Origin: Prosthecobacter dejongeii
GTDB taxonomy: Bacteria; Verrucomicrobiota; Verrucomicrobiia; Verrucomicrobiales; Verrucomicrobiaceae
Length of the DNA stretch: 64,000 bases
Assembly (NCBI RefSeq): GCF_014203045.1
Contig: NZ_JACHIF010000002.1
Location: forward strand, 496,001 to 560,000
Reading direction: 5' to 3'
Part shown: positions 54,922 to 63,429 of the stretch, one piece after another
Position numbering within the stretch: position 1 is the stretch's first letter
Layout of the letters: each line of letters begins with the position of its first letter
Position numbers and translations under genes: made by a program
The notes under the pieces: model-generated
The model's database searches: none
What the model saw: only the letters and a program-made list of their open reading frames with translations
Told to the model about the DNA's origin: nothing

Positions 54922-55378
54922 TGGGGCGTGGGTGGATGATACGAGGAAAGGCCCAACGAGCGTGACTTTTCAAGGCCAGTGGTTGGAGGGAGTGCGTGAA
55001 ATGGACGAAGGGCCAGTGGCCGAGACTTGGCAAGTCCCGCTTCTTGGGAGCTATTCCGTCATCTTCGCTTTCCGTTCACGCCAGCTTGGCAGGTTCTCCT
55101 TGCGACGATTCGGAGAAAGGTAGGTCATTGAGTCGCCTAAAGGCTAGACACCGACAGACCGAACAAATTCACCGCCTTCCCACACATTTTGTTAATCCTG
55201 TAAACTTGCCCCCATTCAATCATTGATCTCAATCTGCCTAAGCGGCTCACAAAAACAGAGGACTCGGTAGGTCTCGTACTTGGGGGAGAGGAAGCTCAAG
55301 GGGGAGTTGGCTTTCCGTCCAGAGCATCGAGCATCCTGCGTGCGGGACGCAGGCGGCTAAGGAGCAGCGATTATCTGC
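54922..55378. other. Gene-free interval between the giant gene and pstA
   Basis: About 450 bases. Two short open frames on the plus strand have no ribosome-binding site and no recognisable product. A short inverted repeat sits at 55335-55353, close to the pstA stop. No terminator with a T-run is visible for the pst transcript. Confidence 0.5.
55335..55353. repeat. CCTGCGT palindrome downstream of pstA
   Basis: CCTGCGT and ACGCAGG flank a GCGGG loop. It shares the CTGCG/CGCAG core with the longer palindrome at 25259-25292 and, like it, lies just downstream of a gene. No T-run follows on the pst strand, so it is not a classic terminator. Confidence 0.5.
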
Positions 55379-57199
55379 TCAAAAGGCGCTGGCCTGGTAG
55401 CGTTTGCGCAGTCGGGCTCGGATCTTAATGGCAGCGAGATTCAGGGCCACAACGAGGAGGATGAGCAGGAGCGTGGTCGCAAAGACCATGGGCTTGGCCC
55501 CTTCGGAATCGGGGGACTGAAAGCCGAGGTCGAAGATGTGGAAGCCGAGGTGCATGAACTTGCGCTCGGCATGGATGAAGGGCCAGGAGAGATCCAGGGG
55601 CAGGGAAGGTGCCAGTTTGACCACACCAGTGATCATGAGAGGGGCGACTTCGCCTGCGCCACGTGCCATGGCCAAGATGACACCCGTCATCACACCGGGT
55701 AGAGCGCTGGGAAGCACGATTCGCTGAATCGTCTGCCATTTAGAAGCACCACAGGCAAGGGCCGCCTCACGCACGCCACGCGGCACTGCGACAAGGGCTT
55801 CTTCTGTGGCGACGATCACCACAGGCAGGGTCATCAGGGCCAGGGTGAGCGATGCCCAAAGAATGCCGCCGGTACCAAAGGTGGGCGTGGGCAGGCTATC
55901 GCTGAAAAAGCCGCCGAAATAGGGGCAACGGGCCACGGTGATGATGACAAGGAAGACACTGGAAATCCACAGAACACCTTCGACCTTTTGCAGAAACTTT
56001 TGCCGTTTTTGCTGGGTAGGAATGGCGGTGCGATTATGGGTGGAGAGGTAAACAGCGAGGCCGATGCAGGCCAGAGCACCAAAGCCTGCGGCGAACCACC
56101 AATTCGGCGCGAGGGGATACTGCACGCCGCCATCGATGAAGCCACCGACTCCGTAAACGAAGAAGCCCAAGCCGAAAACACCGAAGACGATGGATGGCAC
56201 CCCGGCGAGGTTATTGACGCAAATACGAACCACCTGCACCAGAAAACCTTGGCGAGCATATTCGCGCAGGTAGATGGCGGCGATGATACCAAAGGGGGTG
56301 ACCATCACAGCCATGAGCACAGTCATGACAAAAGTGCCGAAAATGGCGGGGAAGATACCCCCTTCGGTATTGGCTTCACGCGGCTCCGCCATGAGAAATT
56401 CCCAGATGGCTTGGAGGAAAACGATGAACTGATCGAACACTCCAATGTCGTTTGGCTGGTAGAAATGGAGGATGTCACCGACGTTCTGCGAGCGCTCTTC
56501 CCCTGAGGCTAGCTTGTAGATAAGTTTATCCGCTGTCTGGGCCGTGCGGAGCTTCTGAGCCTGATCAGCGAGTGTCTGATAAAGCGCCTGCTCTTTAGCA
56601 ATCTCTGCTTTGACGTCTTCTTTGCGTGAGCGGATCTCTAGCCGCTTCATGCGAGCATTGATGTCGCCGATTTCATGCTTTTCAATCCGCAGGATTTCTT
56701 CGCGTCGTTCGTTCCCCTCTTTGACCAGACGGGCAAATTCGCTGGCGAAGGCGGCATCCTCGCCGGGGACTTTTTTACCATCGCCTAATTGGAGAGCGAC
56801 GGGGGTGAAGATAGCATCGCCATACTCCATACGCTCGGCTACATAGATGCCTTTGGCATCTGTTTGATTGACGATGTCAGAGTCGTTGATGAAACGGAAG
56901 GCGAGATTGTAGGCGTCTTTGTTGCCGGTAAAAATAGAGTGTTCGCTGACAAAGCTGCCGTCAGGTTTGCGGCGCTGCTGTGTTTTGACCAAGCTGCCTG
57001 CAATACGGGTTTCCTTATCACCTTCTTTGATGGTATAAACAGCCACGCGGTCTGGCCAAAAGACTGAGAGACCATTGATGGCAATGAGCAGCAGCAGGCC
57101 GCTGATCATGATGAGGCCGAGCGTGAGTCCTGCGGCGGTGAGCCACACTTTCACCTCACCTTTGGTACGGGCCGGCTGTTGGGGAGTCGGGGAAGGCAT
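55379..57199 (-). CDS. pstA: Phosphate ABC transporter permease PstA, extended
   Basis: A 606-residue inner-membrane subunit; usual PstA has about 290. After a first helix (LTLGLIMISGLLLLIAINGL) a periplasmic insertion of about 220 residues contains a charged coiled coil (KHEIGDINARMKRLEIRSRK, EIAKEQALYQTLADQAQKLR). The permease core begins near residue 285 (FGTFVMTVLMAVMVTPFGII, IYLREYAR). The coupling segment EALVAVPRGVREAALACGAS and LPSALPGVMTGVILAMARGA are the EAA-type loop that contacts PstB. Such long forms also occur in some gamma-proteobacteria. Its ATG overlaps the pstC stop by one base (TGATG). Confidence 0.9.
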   Translation of the reverse strand: MPSPTPQQPARTKGEVKVWLTAAGLTLGLIMISGLLLLIAINGLSVFWPDRVAVYTIKEGDKETRIAGSLVKTQQRRKPDGSFVSEHSIFTGNKDAYNLAFRFINDSDIVNQTDAKGIYVAERMEYGDAIFTPVALQLGDGKKVPGEDAAFASEFARLVKEGNERREEILRIEKHEIGDINARMKRLEIRSRKEDVKAEIAKEQALYQTLADQAQKLRTAQTADKLIYKLASGEERSQNVGDILHFYQPNDIGVFDQFIVFLQAIWEFLMAEPREANTEGGIFPAIFGTFVMTVLMAVMVTPFGIIAAIYLREYARQGFLVQVVRICVNNLAGVPSIVFGVFGLGFFVYGVGGFIDGGVQYPLAPNWWFAAGFGALACIGLAVYLSTHNRTAIPTQQKRQKFLQKVEGVLWISSVFLVIITVARCPYFGGFFSDSLPTPTFGTGGILWASLTLALMTLPVVIVATEEALVAVPRGVREAALACGASKWQTIQRIVLPSALPGVMTGVILAMARGAGEVAPLMITGVVKLAPSLPLDLSWPFIHAERKFMHLGFHIFDLGFQSPDSEGAKPMVFATTLLLILLVVALNLAAIKIRARLRKRYQASAF

Positions 57200-59589
57200 C
57201 AGACGATTTTGAATTTGTCGCGCAGTTTCTGGCGCAGGACTTCGGCCACGGTGTTCAGCACAAAGGTCATGCCGAAGAGAACCAGGGCACCGAGGAAGAG
57301 GGTGCGGTAGTGGGTGGAGTTCTGGGCTGCTTCAGGCAGTTCCACGGCGATATTGGCGGAAAGGGTGCGCATGCCGTTGAAGGGGTTCCAATGATCTGCC
57401 AGAGGAAACTTACCCGCACCGAGGCCTAATTCGCCTAACAAAAAGTTGCCTGAAGCATCGAAAAAGCCGGTATTACCTGTAGCCATCACCACAACCATCG
57501 TTTCTCCGACGGCACGGCCTAGGCCGATCATGACTGCTGATAGGATGCCAGCAGAGGCGACGGGCAATACAACGGTGCGCACCACCTGCCAGCGTGAAGC
57601 ACCGAGGGCCTCTGAGGCCGAGGTGAGGGAAGGCGGGACATTGGAAAGGGCATCCTCCGCGATGGTGAAGATGACGGGAATGACGGCGAAGCCCATCATG
57701 AAACCGACAACGAGACAGTTACGTTGGTCATAAGACATGCCGGTGAAGCGCGGCCACCACATGCGGAAATCTGCGATCTGGCTGCCATCTGGCATGGTGG
57801 CGACAAAAACGGCTTTTTCCAGAGCGGGGCCCAGTTGCCATCCTAACCAGGCGAAACCCAACATCACGGGGGCTATGATTAAGTACTCAGTGCCTTTGGG
57901 CAGGCGGTTGCGATAAACAATCGGCATGCGACCCCATAAAATGCCCAGAAGACTGGCGGAAATAGGGATGGAGATGACCAGCAAGATGACCGAGGGCACG
58001 CGGTTTTCTATCAGAGGGGCCAGCCACAGGGCTGCCAGGAAACCCAGCACGACGGAGGGCAATGAGGCCATAATTTCCATCGCCGGTTTGACGATCTTTT
58101 TCATGCCCGGAGCCAGGAACTGAGATGTGTAAATGGCGGCTAGTAGGGCAATCGGCACCGCAAAGAGCATGGCATAAAAAGTGCCCTTTAAGGAACCCAT
58201 GATGAGGGGGATCAAAGACAGCTTGGGCTCAAAGTCATCTGTGCCGCTGGTGCTCTGCCACTCGTATTTGGGACCGGCAAAGCCTTCATACCAGACCTTG
58301 CCAAAAAAAGCGCTCCAGCCAGCCTCGGGGTGTGGATCACTAATCTCGTAGAGGTGCATGCTGCCCTGGGTATCGAGAAAACCGATGTGCTCCGCCTTGG
58401 CATCCATGGCCACGGAGACGGCTTCGAAAGGTAGCTTCACATTGCGGCGAACACTGGCAGTGGTGGCATAGCAGAGGGCACACTCCTGAGCATTGCCGAC
58501 GAGGAAGGATTTATTCCTCTGGCTGGCACGGTAGTAGGTGATGGGGCCATTGATCGGTTGGAACTCCTTGGTCTGGCCAAAAAGCCGTGTGGTGCCGCCC
58601 TCCGGCACGAAGAGGCTAAAGATGCGGACTTTCCCCTGATTGTTGTAACAAACGAGGCTGACCTGGCCAAAAAGATAGTCCACTCCAGAGACTTGGCCAC
58701 CATCGAAAGGCTTGAATCGCTGGCGCAGTTCCCAGCCGCTGCTCAGACGGTAAAAATACAGCACCTCTCCGGCATCAGTGAGGGCCACGAGGCTATCGGC
58801 CGTCCCTGCGACGAGCACCCGCTGAGGCTTGGCCCCTGCAAGAAGCGGTGTGAGATCTTCCCGGGCGTCGATCTCGGTTTTACCCTTGCCCATGAGGCTC
58901 TTTTTTTGTCGCAGGCTCATGGTAGTGAGCTGGTGCTGACCATTGACCTCCTGAATCGCCGCGAAGAGCTTTTTGTCCCCCGAGTCTGCGTAATCCATGT
59001 CTAGAATCGGAGTCAAGTTGGCAGGGGCAGAGGTGCCGGCCTCGCGGAGGGGGAGCAGGGGCTCGGCTTTAACCGCTGGTTTGATCACAGGTTTGCTCTG
59101 ACCTTGATACTCAGACTGGTATTGAATAGCGACGAACCCTACCTGACCGTCTGCAGTACCGATGGCCATGCGGCCTGTGACGGGATTGTGACGTTTCGCA
59201 GTGATTTGGGTGCCAGTTGGCAATCCGGTGGGCAAGCGCTGGGCAGGTCCGCCTTTGACGGGTTGGAAGACCACCTCGCTTCCGCCATCGAAGTAAAAAG
59301 GTAGCTCGGACCATTCATCGAGGCCCACGAGTGCACCCGAAGGTGCGGCCAGCGCGATCTTGGTTTTTTCTTCCACGCGGGCACCCTGGAAGAGCGGTGC
59401 GATCTCCAGCGCGATAAAAGCAAAAATGCCTGAGACTGCGACGATGATGCCAATGCCACCGAAGACGATGGCCGAATTCATAAATCGGTCCCAGCGCAAA
59501 GTGCCTTTAGAGACAATGAAGCGTTCTGGAACTGGGCGTGATGCACCCGGTGTCTTCGTGGCGGGTGCGTCTGAGGGACTGGGCGGCAT
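57199..59589 (-). CDS. pstC: Phosphate ABC transporter permease PstC, extended
   Basis: A 796-residue subunit; usual PstC has about 320. From the ATG at 59587-59589 a cytoplasmic tail leads to the first helix (FGGIGIIVAVSGIFAFIALE). About 380 residues of strand-rich periplasmic sequence with propeller-like repeats follow (VLVAGTADSLVALTDAGEVL, GQVSLVCYNNQGKVRIFSLF). The permease core starts around residue 460 (MGSLKGTFYAMLFAVPIALL, IYTSQFLAPGMKK). ALSNVPPSLTSASEALGASR is the EAA-type loop. A longer frame to 59799 lacks family resemblance. A GTGAC-N6-GTCAC dyad lies 86 bases upstream. Confidence 0.9.
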   Translation of the reverse strand: MPPSPSDAPATKTPGASRPVPERFIVSKGTLRWDRFMNSAIVFGGIGIIVAVSGIFAFIALEIAPLFQGARVEEKTKIALAAPSGALVGLDEWSELPFYFDGGSEVVFQPVKGGPAQRLPTGLPTGTQITAKRHNPVTGRMAIGTADGQVGFVAIQYQSEYQGQSKPVIKPAVKAEPLLPLREAGTSAPANLTPILDMDYADSGDKKLFAAIQEVNGQHQLTTMSLRQKKSLMGKGKTEIDAREDLTPLLAGAKPQRVLVAGTADSLVALTDAGEVLYFYRLSSGWELRQRFKPFDGGQVSGVDYLFGQVSLVCYNNQGKVRIFSLFVPEGGTTRLFGQTKEFQPINGPITYYRASQRNKSFLVGNAQECALCYATTASVRRNVKLPFEAVSVAMDAKAEHIGFLDTQGSMHLYEISDPHPEAGWSAFFGKVWYEGFAGPKYEWQSTSGTDDFEPKLSLIPLIMGSLKGTFYAMLFAVPIALLAAIYTSQFLAPGMKKIVKPAMEIMASLPSVVLGFLAALWLAPLIENRVPSVILLVISIPISASLLGILWGRMPIVYRNRLPKGTEYLIIAPVMLGFAWLGWQLGPALEKAVFVATMPDGSQIADFRMWWPRFTGMSYDQRNCLVVGFMMGFAVIPVIFTIAEDALSNVPPSLTSASEALGASRWQVVRTVVLPVASAGILSAVMIGLGRAVGETMVVVMATGNTGFFDASGNFLLGELGLGAGKFPLADHWNPFNGMRTLSANIAVELPEAAQNSTHYRTLFLGALVLFGMTFVLNTVAEVLRQKLRDKFKIV

Positions 59590-59674
59590 GCTAGGGGGAG
59601 ACCGGGTCTCACCGACCCGAGTGGCTAGAAAGACGGTGGTGGCGGTTTTTGCAAACGACAAAAACGACGCAAAG

Positions 59675-59690
59675 GTGACGGAATTGTCAC
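59675..59690. promoter_or_regulatory. GTGAC-N6-GTCAC dyad between pstC and superoxide dismutase
   Basis: A perfect 5-bp inverted repeat with a six-base GGAATT spacer, placed 86 bases upstream of the pstC start and 225 bases upstream of the divergent dismutase gene. Its position suits an operator of the pst operon. It does not match the tandem CTGTCAT-type Pho box of proteobacteria, so the regulator is unknown. Confidence 0.35.
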
Positions 59691-59914
59691 ATTGGAGGGC
59701 ATCAAAGCGGTGCAAAAAATCCTTCGAGTGACAAGATTCACGAAAATCAGGAGCGTGAATGCCGCTGCTGCTGCGAAGATGATGGATGAAGTGATTCATT
59801 CCAAAGCTGGACAGTCCAGGCTTTCGGTTCTTTTTTTGACGAGTTTGTTGAGAGCGACCTTGCCCCGCGGCGTATCGCCCTCTACCTACCCATTCTAACC
59901 CAAACCAAACGATT

Positions 59915-60526
59915 ATGGCTCATACACTGCCCGCACTCCCCTACGACAAGACGGCACTCGAACCACACATTGACGCTGCTACTATGGAGATCCATCATGG
60001 TCGCCATCACAACGCCTATGTGACCAATTTGAACAACGCCATCGCTGGCAAGGCTGATCTTGAGGCTCTTTCGATCGAAGATCTGTGCAAGAAAATCAGC
60101 AGCGTGCCTGCTGACATCCAGGCTGCCGTTCGCAACAATGGCGGTGGTCATTTCAACCACAGCCTGTTCTGGAATATCATGGGCCCGAACGCTGGTGGAG
60201 CCCCGACGGGTGAGTTGGCAGAGGCCATCAATGCCGCTTTCGGAAGTTTTGATGCCTTCAAAGAAGCCTTCGCAAAGGCAGGTGCCACTCGTTTCGGCTC
60301 CGGCTGGGCATGGCTGGTGGTGAAAGATGGCAAAGTGGCCGTGACCTCCACCCCGAACCAGGATAACCCCCTTATGGATGGTAGCGGCACCCCGATCCTG
60401 GGTTGCGACGTCTGGGAGCACGCCTACTACCTGAAGTATCAGAACAAGCGCCCTGACTACATCACTGCCTGGTGGAATGTGGTGAACTGGACGGCGGTGG
60501 CGGATCTTTTTGCCAAGGCCAAGTAA
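59915..60526 (+). CDS. Superoxide dismutase, Fe/Mn type
   Basis: A 203-residue enzyme converting superoxide to oxygen and peroxide. Metal ligands are visible in [16 protein letters not shown] (first His), [17 protein letters not shown] (second His) and [20 protein letters not shown] (Asp and third His). The motif [10 protein letters not shown] is nearer to manganese enzymes, but metal choice cannot be settled from sequence. No signal peptide, so it acts in the cytoplasm. It has its own terminator at 60550. Confidence 0.95.
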   Translation: MAHTLPALPYDKTALEPHIDAATMEIHHGRHHNAYVTNLNNAIAGKADLEALSIEDLCKKISSVPADIQAAVRNNGGGHFNHSLFWNIMGPNAGGAPTGELAEAINAAFGSFDAFKEAFAKAGATRFGSGWAWLVVKDGKVAVTSTPNQDNPLMDGSGTPILGCDVWEHAYYLKYQNKRPDYITAWWNVVNWTAVADLFAKAK

Positions 60527-60549
60527 GCCACGCTGGATTGAACTTTGAG

Positions 60550-60581
60550 GCGGGACCATCGCGAGAGGGTCCCGCTTTTTT
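60550..60581 (+). terminator. Rho-independent terminator after superoxide dismutase
   Basis: GCGGGACC pairs with GGTCCCGC around a ten-base loop, followed by six T. It lies 23 bases after the stop. Confidence 0.9.
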
Positions 60582-60663
60582 GTGCCCAAGTAGAAAGTGC
60601 GATCCATCAAGAGTCACCGCACTTTTGATTGAAGCCTTGGATTCAAACCGATACTGTTTCACC

Positions 60664-61890
60664 ATGCGTTTTGTTTTGCCCTTCCTGTTTGCTGCCACGC
60701 TCCATGCTGAGAACTGGCCGCAGTGGCGAGGACCGCGCCTGGATGGCACGAGCCTGGACCGGGGCTTTCCCACGGAGCTGACAGAAAAGACGCTGGCCTG
60801 GAAGGCGGAACTCCCTGGGGAGGGCCATGCCTCACCCATCGTGTGGGGGGACCGTATTTTTACTGTGGCCTCCCTGCCGGAGGAGCAGGTGCGTGTGCTG
60901 CTGTGCCTGGACCGCGCTACGGGCAAGGTGCAGTGGCAAAAGGAGGTACTGAAAACAGGCCTGGAAGGGAAGCATCGTCTGAACAGCCACGCCTCCAGCA
61001 CGCCAGCGACCGATGGCGAGAAGGTATTCACCGCGTTCCTAGACCAAACGGAGGTGGTTATCAGTGCCCATGACTTTAGTGGCAAGCAGGTGTGGCAGGT
61101 GCGGCCGGGCACGTTCGCTAGCAAGCATGGCTTTTGCTCCAGCCCCATTCTGTTTGAGGACAAAGTGATCGTGAACTGCGACCACGATGGTCCAGGCTAC
61201 ATGGTGGCTCTGTCCCGTGCTGATGGGCGCGAGCTGTGGCGTATCCAGCGGCCCAACCAGACGCGCAGCTACTGCGTGCCACTGATTCGTGAGATGGCTG
61301 GGCGCACCCAGATGGTCCTGACGGGCAGCAAGTGCGTGACCAGTTATGATCCACGCGATGGCCGCCTGCTGTGGATGATGGACGGGCCGACCGAGCAGTT
61401 TGTGGCCTCGCCTGTCTTTGATGAAAAGTCGGGCCTGTTACTGCTGAGTGGCGGTTTTCCTGAGCACCACATCCTGGCGATCCGCCCTGATGGCGCGGGG
61501 GATGTGACGAATACCCACATCGAATGGCGCACGAACAAGGGCGTTTCGTATGTGCCCAGCCCTATCTGCGAAAAGGGTTGGCTGCTCATCGTTAGCGATT
61601 CCGGCATCGGTCACTGCTTTGATGCGGAGACGGGCGAGATCGTGTGGGAAGAACGGATGAAGGAGCACCACGCCTCCCTGGTAAGTGCCGAAAGGCATGT
61701 CTATTTCATCAATGACTTCGGTCTGCTGCGTACCGTGAAGCCGGGCACGAAGTATGAACTGCTGGCTGAAAGCGAACTGGATGAAAAGGTGTATGCCTCC
61801 CCCGCCATGAGCGAGGGGCAGATTTTTGTCCGGGGTAGCAAGCACCTCTTCTGCATCGGCAAACGCACAGCCGCGACAGCAGCGCGGTGA
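60664..61890 (+). CDS. Secreted PQQ-like beta-propeller repeat protein
   Basis: A 408-residue protein with a short signal peptide (MRFVLPFLFAATLHA). The mature part starts NWPQWRGPRLDGTSLDRGFP, the W-P-Q-W-R-G-P opening common to verrucomicrobial and planctomycete PQQ-like propellers. Blades follow: LAWKAELPGEGHASPIVWGD, LCLDRATGKVQWQKEV, VALSRADGRELWRIQRP, TSYDPRDGRLLWMMDGP and HCFDAETGEIVWEERM. There is no clear PQQ-binding active site, so it may be a structural or binding propeller rather than a dehydrogenase. The ATG at 60664 begins the signal peptide. It converges with the aldolase gene, three bases from its stop. Confidence 0.82.
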   Translation: MRFVLPFLFAATLHAENWPQWRGPRLDGTSLDRGFPTELTEKTLAWKAELPGEGHASPIVWGDRIFTVASLPEEQVRVLLCLDRATGKVQWQKEVLKTGLEGKHRLNSHASSTPATDGEKVFTAFLDQTEVVISAHDFSGKQVWQVRPGTFASKHGFCSSPILFEDKVIVNCDHDGPGYMVALSRADGRELWRIQRPNQTRSYCVPLIREMAGRTQMVLTGSKCVTSYDPRDGRLLWMMDGPTEQFVASPVFDEKSGLLLLSGGFPEHHILAIRPDGAGDVTNTHIEWRTNKGVSYVPSPICEKGWLLIVSDSGIGHCFDAETGEIVWEERMKEHHASLVSAERHVYFINDFGLLRTVKPGTKYELLAESELDEKVYASPAMSEGQIFVRGSKHLFCIGKRTAATAAR

Positions 61891-61893
61891 GGA

Positions 61894-62931
61894 TCACAGG
61901 CAGGCCTGGGCATCGGCCAGGAAGGCCTGCACATCGGCCTCGGTGGTGGCCCAGGAGCACATGAGGCGGGAGCCACCACCGATGAAGCTGTAAAAGATCC
62001 AGCCGCGCTCCTTCAGCCCGGTTTTGATGGACTCAGGAAGGCGGGCAAAGACGGCATTGGCATCCACGGGGTAAAGGATCTGCACCCCGGGCAGGTGGCC
62101 GAGGCCATCGGCAAGTTTGCGGGCCAGGTGATTGGCGCTGTTGGCGTGCTTGCGCCAAGTGTCATCGCTGAGGATGCGTAGCCACTGGGCAGAGATGAAG
62201 CGCATTTTGGAACAAAGCTGCCCGGCCTGTTTGCAGCGGTATTCAAAGTCGCGGGCGAGGTCGCGGTTGAAGAAGACGACGGCTTCTGTAACGGCCATGC
62301 CTAGCTTCGTTCCGCCACAGCACAGCACATCCACTCCGGCCTTCCAGGTGATGTCTGCGGGCTTGCAGCCCAGGGCGGCGAGGGCATTGAAAAAACGCGC
62401 TCCATCCATGTGCACGTGCACGCCATGCTGTTTCGCCACCTGACAGAGCCCGGCGATTTCACCAGGGCGGTAGGTGCTGCCCAGTTCGGTGCTTTGGCTG
62501 AGGCTCAAAGCTCTAGGGCGGGGATAGTGCAGGTCCGTGCGATGGGTGATGAGGCGTTCGACATCTGTAGGGTCCAGCTTGCCTAACGAACTTTTCGCCA
62601 GCAGCAGCTTTGAGCCATTGGAAAAGAACTCGGGTGCGCCGCATTCATCGGTCTCCACGTGGGCTACATCGCTGCAGATCACGCTGTGGTAGCTCTGGCA
62701 CAGGCTGGCGAGAGAGAGGGAATTGGCCGAGGTGCCATTGAAGACAAAGAACACTTCGCAGTCAGTCTCGAAAAACTGACGGAAGCTTTCGCATGCGGCG
62801 GCTGTGATGGCATCGGCCCCGTAGCTGGGCTGGTAGCCCGCATTGGCCTCCGCCATAGCCTGCCAGGCCTCCGGGCAGATGCCGGAGGTATTGTCTGAAG
62901 CGAAGTGGTATTTGGCGGCGGCCGTGCTCAC
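61894..62931 (-). CDS. Low-specificity L-threonine aldolase-type PLP enzyme
   Basis: A 345-residue fold-type I PLP enzyme (GTG start) cleaving threonine or related beta-hydroxy amino acids to glycine and an aldehyde. FASDNTSGICPEAWQAMAEA and YGADAITAAACESFRQFF open the family. FVFNGTSANSLSLAS is the phosphate-binding region, HVHMDGARFFNALAALG carries the Asp that pairs with the pyridine nitrogen, and VLCCGGTKLGM contains the PLP Lys. All key residues are present. The gene precedes a Dabb protein on the same strand in divergent genomic context with the propeller. Confidence 0.88.
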   Translation of the reverse strand: MSTAAAKYHFASDNTSGICPEAWQAMAEANAGYQPSYGADAITAAACESFRQFFETDCEVFFVFNGTSANSLSLASLCQSYHSVICSDVAHVETDECGAPEFFSNGSKLLLAKSSLGKLDPTDVERLITHRTDLHYPRPRALSLSQSTELGSTYRPGEIAGLCQVAKQHGVHVHMDGARFFNALAALGCKPADITWKAGVDVLCCGGTKLGMAVTEAVVFFNRDLARDFEYRCKQAGQLCSKMRFISAQWLRILSDDTWRKHANSANHLARKLADGLGHLPGVQILYPVDANAVFARLPESIKTGLKERGWIFYSFIGGGSRLMCSWATTEADVQAFLADAQACL

Positions 62932-62952
62932 AGGGATGGAGGGCAGGGGGGC

Positions 62953-63318
62953 TTACTTGGCCACGTAGTCGAGCACACAGACCTTATCCAGGATCGGCTT
63001 GAGCTGGGCGACAAAGCTCTGGTGGGATGGGTGGGGGAGGTAGGTTTCCAGTCCGGCTTTGTTGGCGAAGGTGACGAAGAAACAGTGGGTGAAGCCGTCG
63101 TTAAGGTTCTCCGGGCTCACATTGGTGCCCCACTCGAAGGCCTCTACGGTATCAATCTTTTTGGCCAGTTCGATGAAGGCTTTTTCGATGGTTTGCACCT
63201 GCTCAGGCGTGGCGGTGTCCTTGAATTTGAAGAAAACGACGTGGCGGTAGGGAGCTTCAGCGGCGGCGGAGGTCATGAGGAGAACGGTAGTGGCGAGGGT
63301 GAGGAACAAGAGTTTCAT
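62953..63318 (-). CDS. Secreted Dabb (stress-responsive alpha/beta barrel) protein
   Basis: A 121-residue protein with a signal peptide (LLFLTLATTVLLMTSAAAEA). The mature part is a single Dabb domain: YRHVVFFKFKDTATPEQVQT at the N-terminus, GTNVSPENLNDGFTHCFFVT and HPSHQSFVAQLKPILDKVCV. Dabb proteins form ferredoxin-like dimers; most exported copies in this phylum have no known function. It lies 21 bases upstream of the threonine aldolase gene on the same strand and may share its transcript. Confidence 0.85.
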   Translation of the reverse strand: MKLLFLTLATTVLLMTSAAAEAPYRHVVFFKFKDTATPEQVQTIEKAFIELAKKIDTVEAFEWGTNVSPENLNDGFTHCFFVTFANKAGLETYLPHPSHQSFVAQLKPILDKVCVLDYVAK

Positions 63319-63429
63319 GGCAGTAAAAAACGCAATATCCCGCTTTCATGATGCAGAAGATATCCGGTGTCGAGCCTGCATTCGCTCTGGCGTGTGAAGT
63401 TCTGCCGGGTATGTCTTGCGCCCCCCGCT

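Noticed and set aside
54932-55226. Two short plus-strand frames after the giant gene
   Set aside because: They follow a terminator, overlap each other in different frames and show no domain.
62905-63351. 148-codon plus-strand frame opposite the Dabb gene
   Set aside because: Antisense to a clear Dabb domain with signal peptide; the product is Gly/Glu-rich and featureless.
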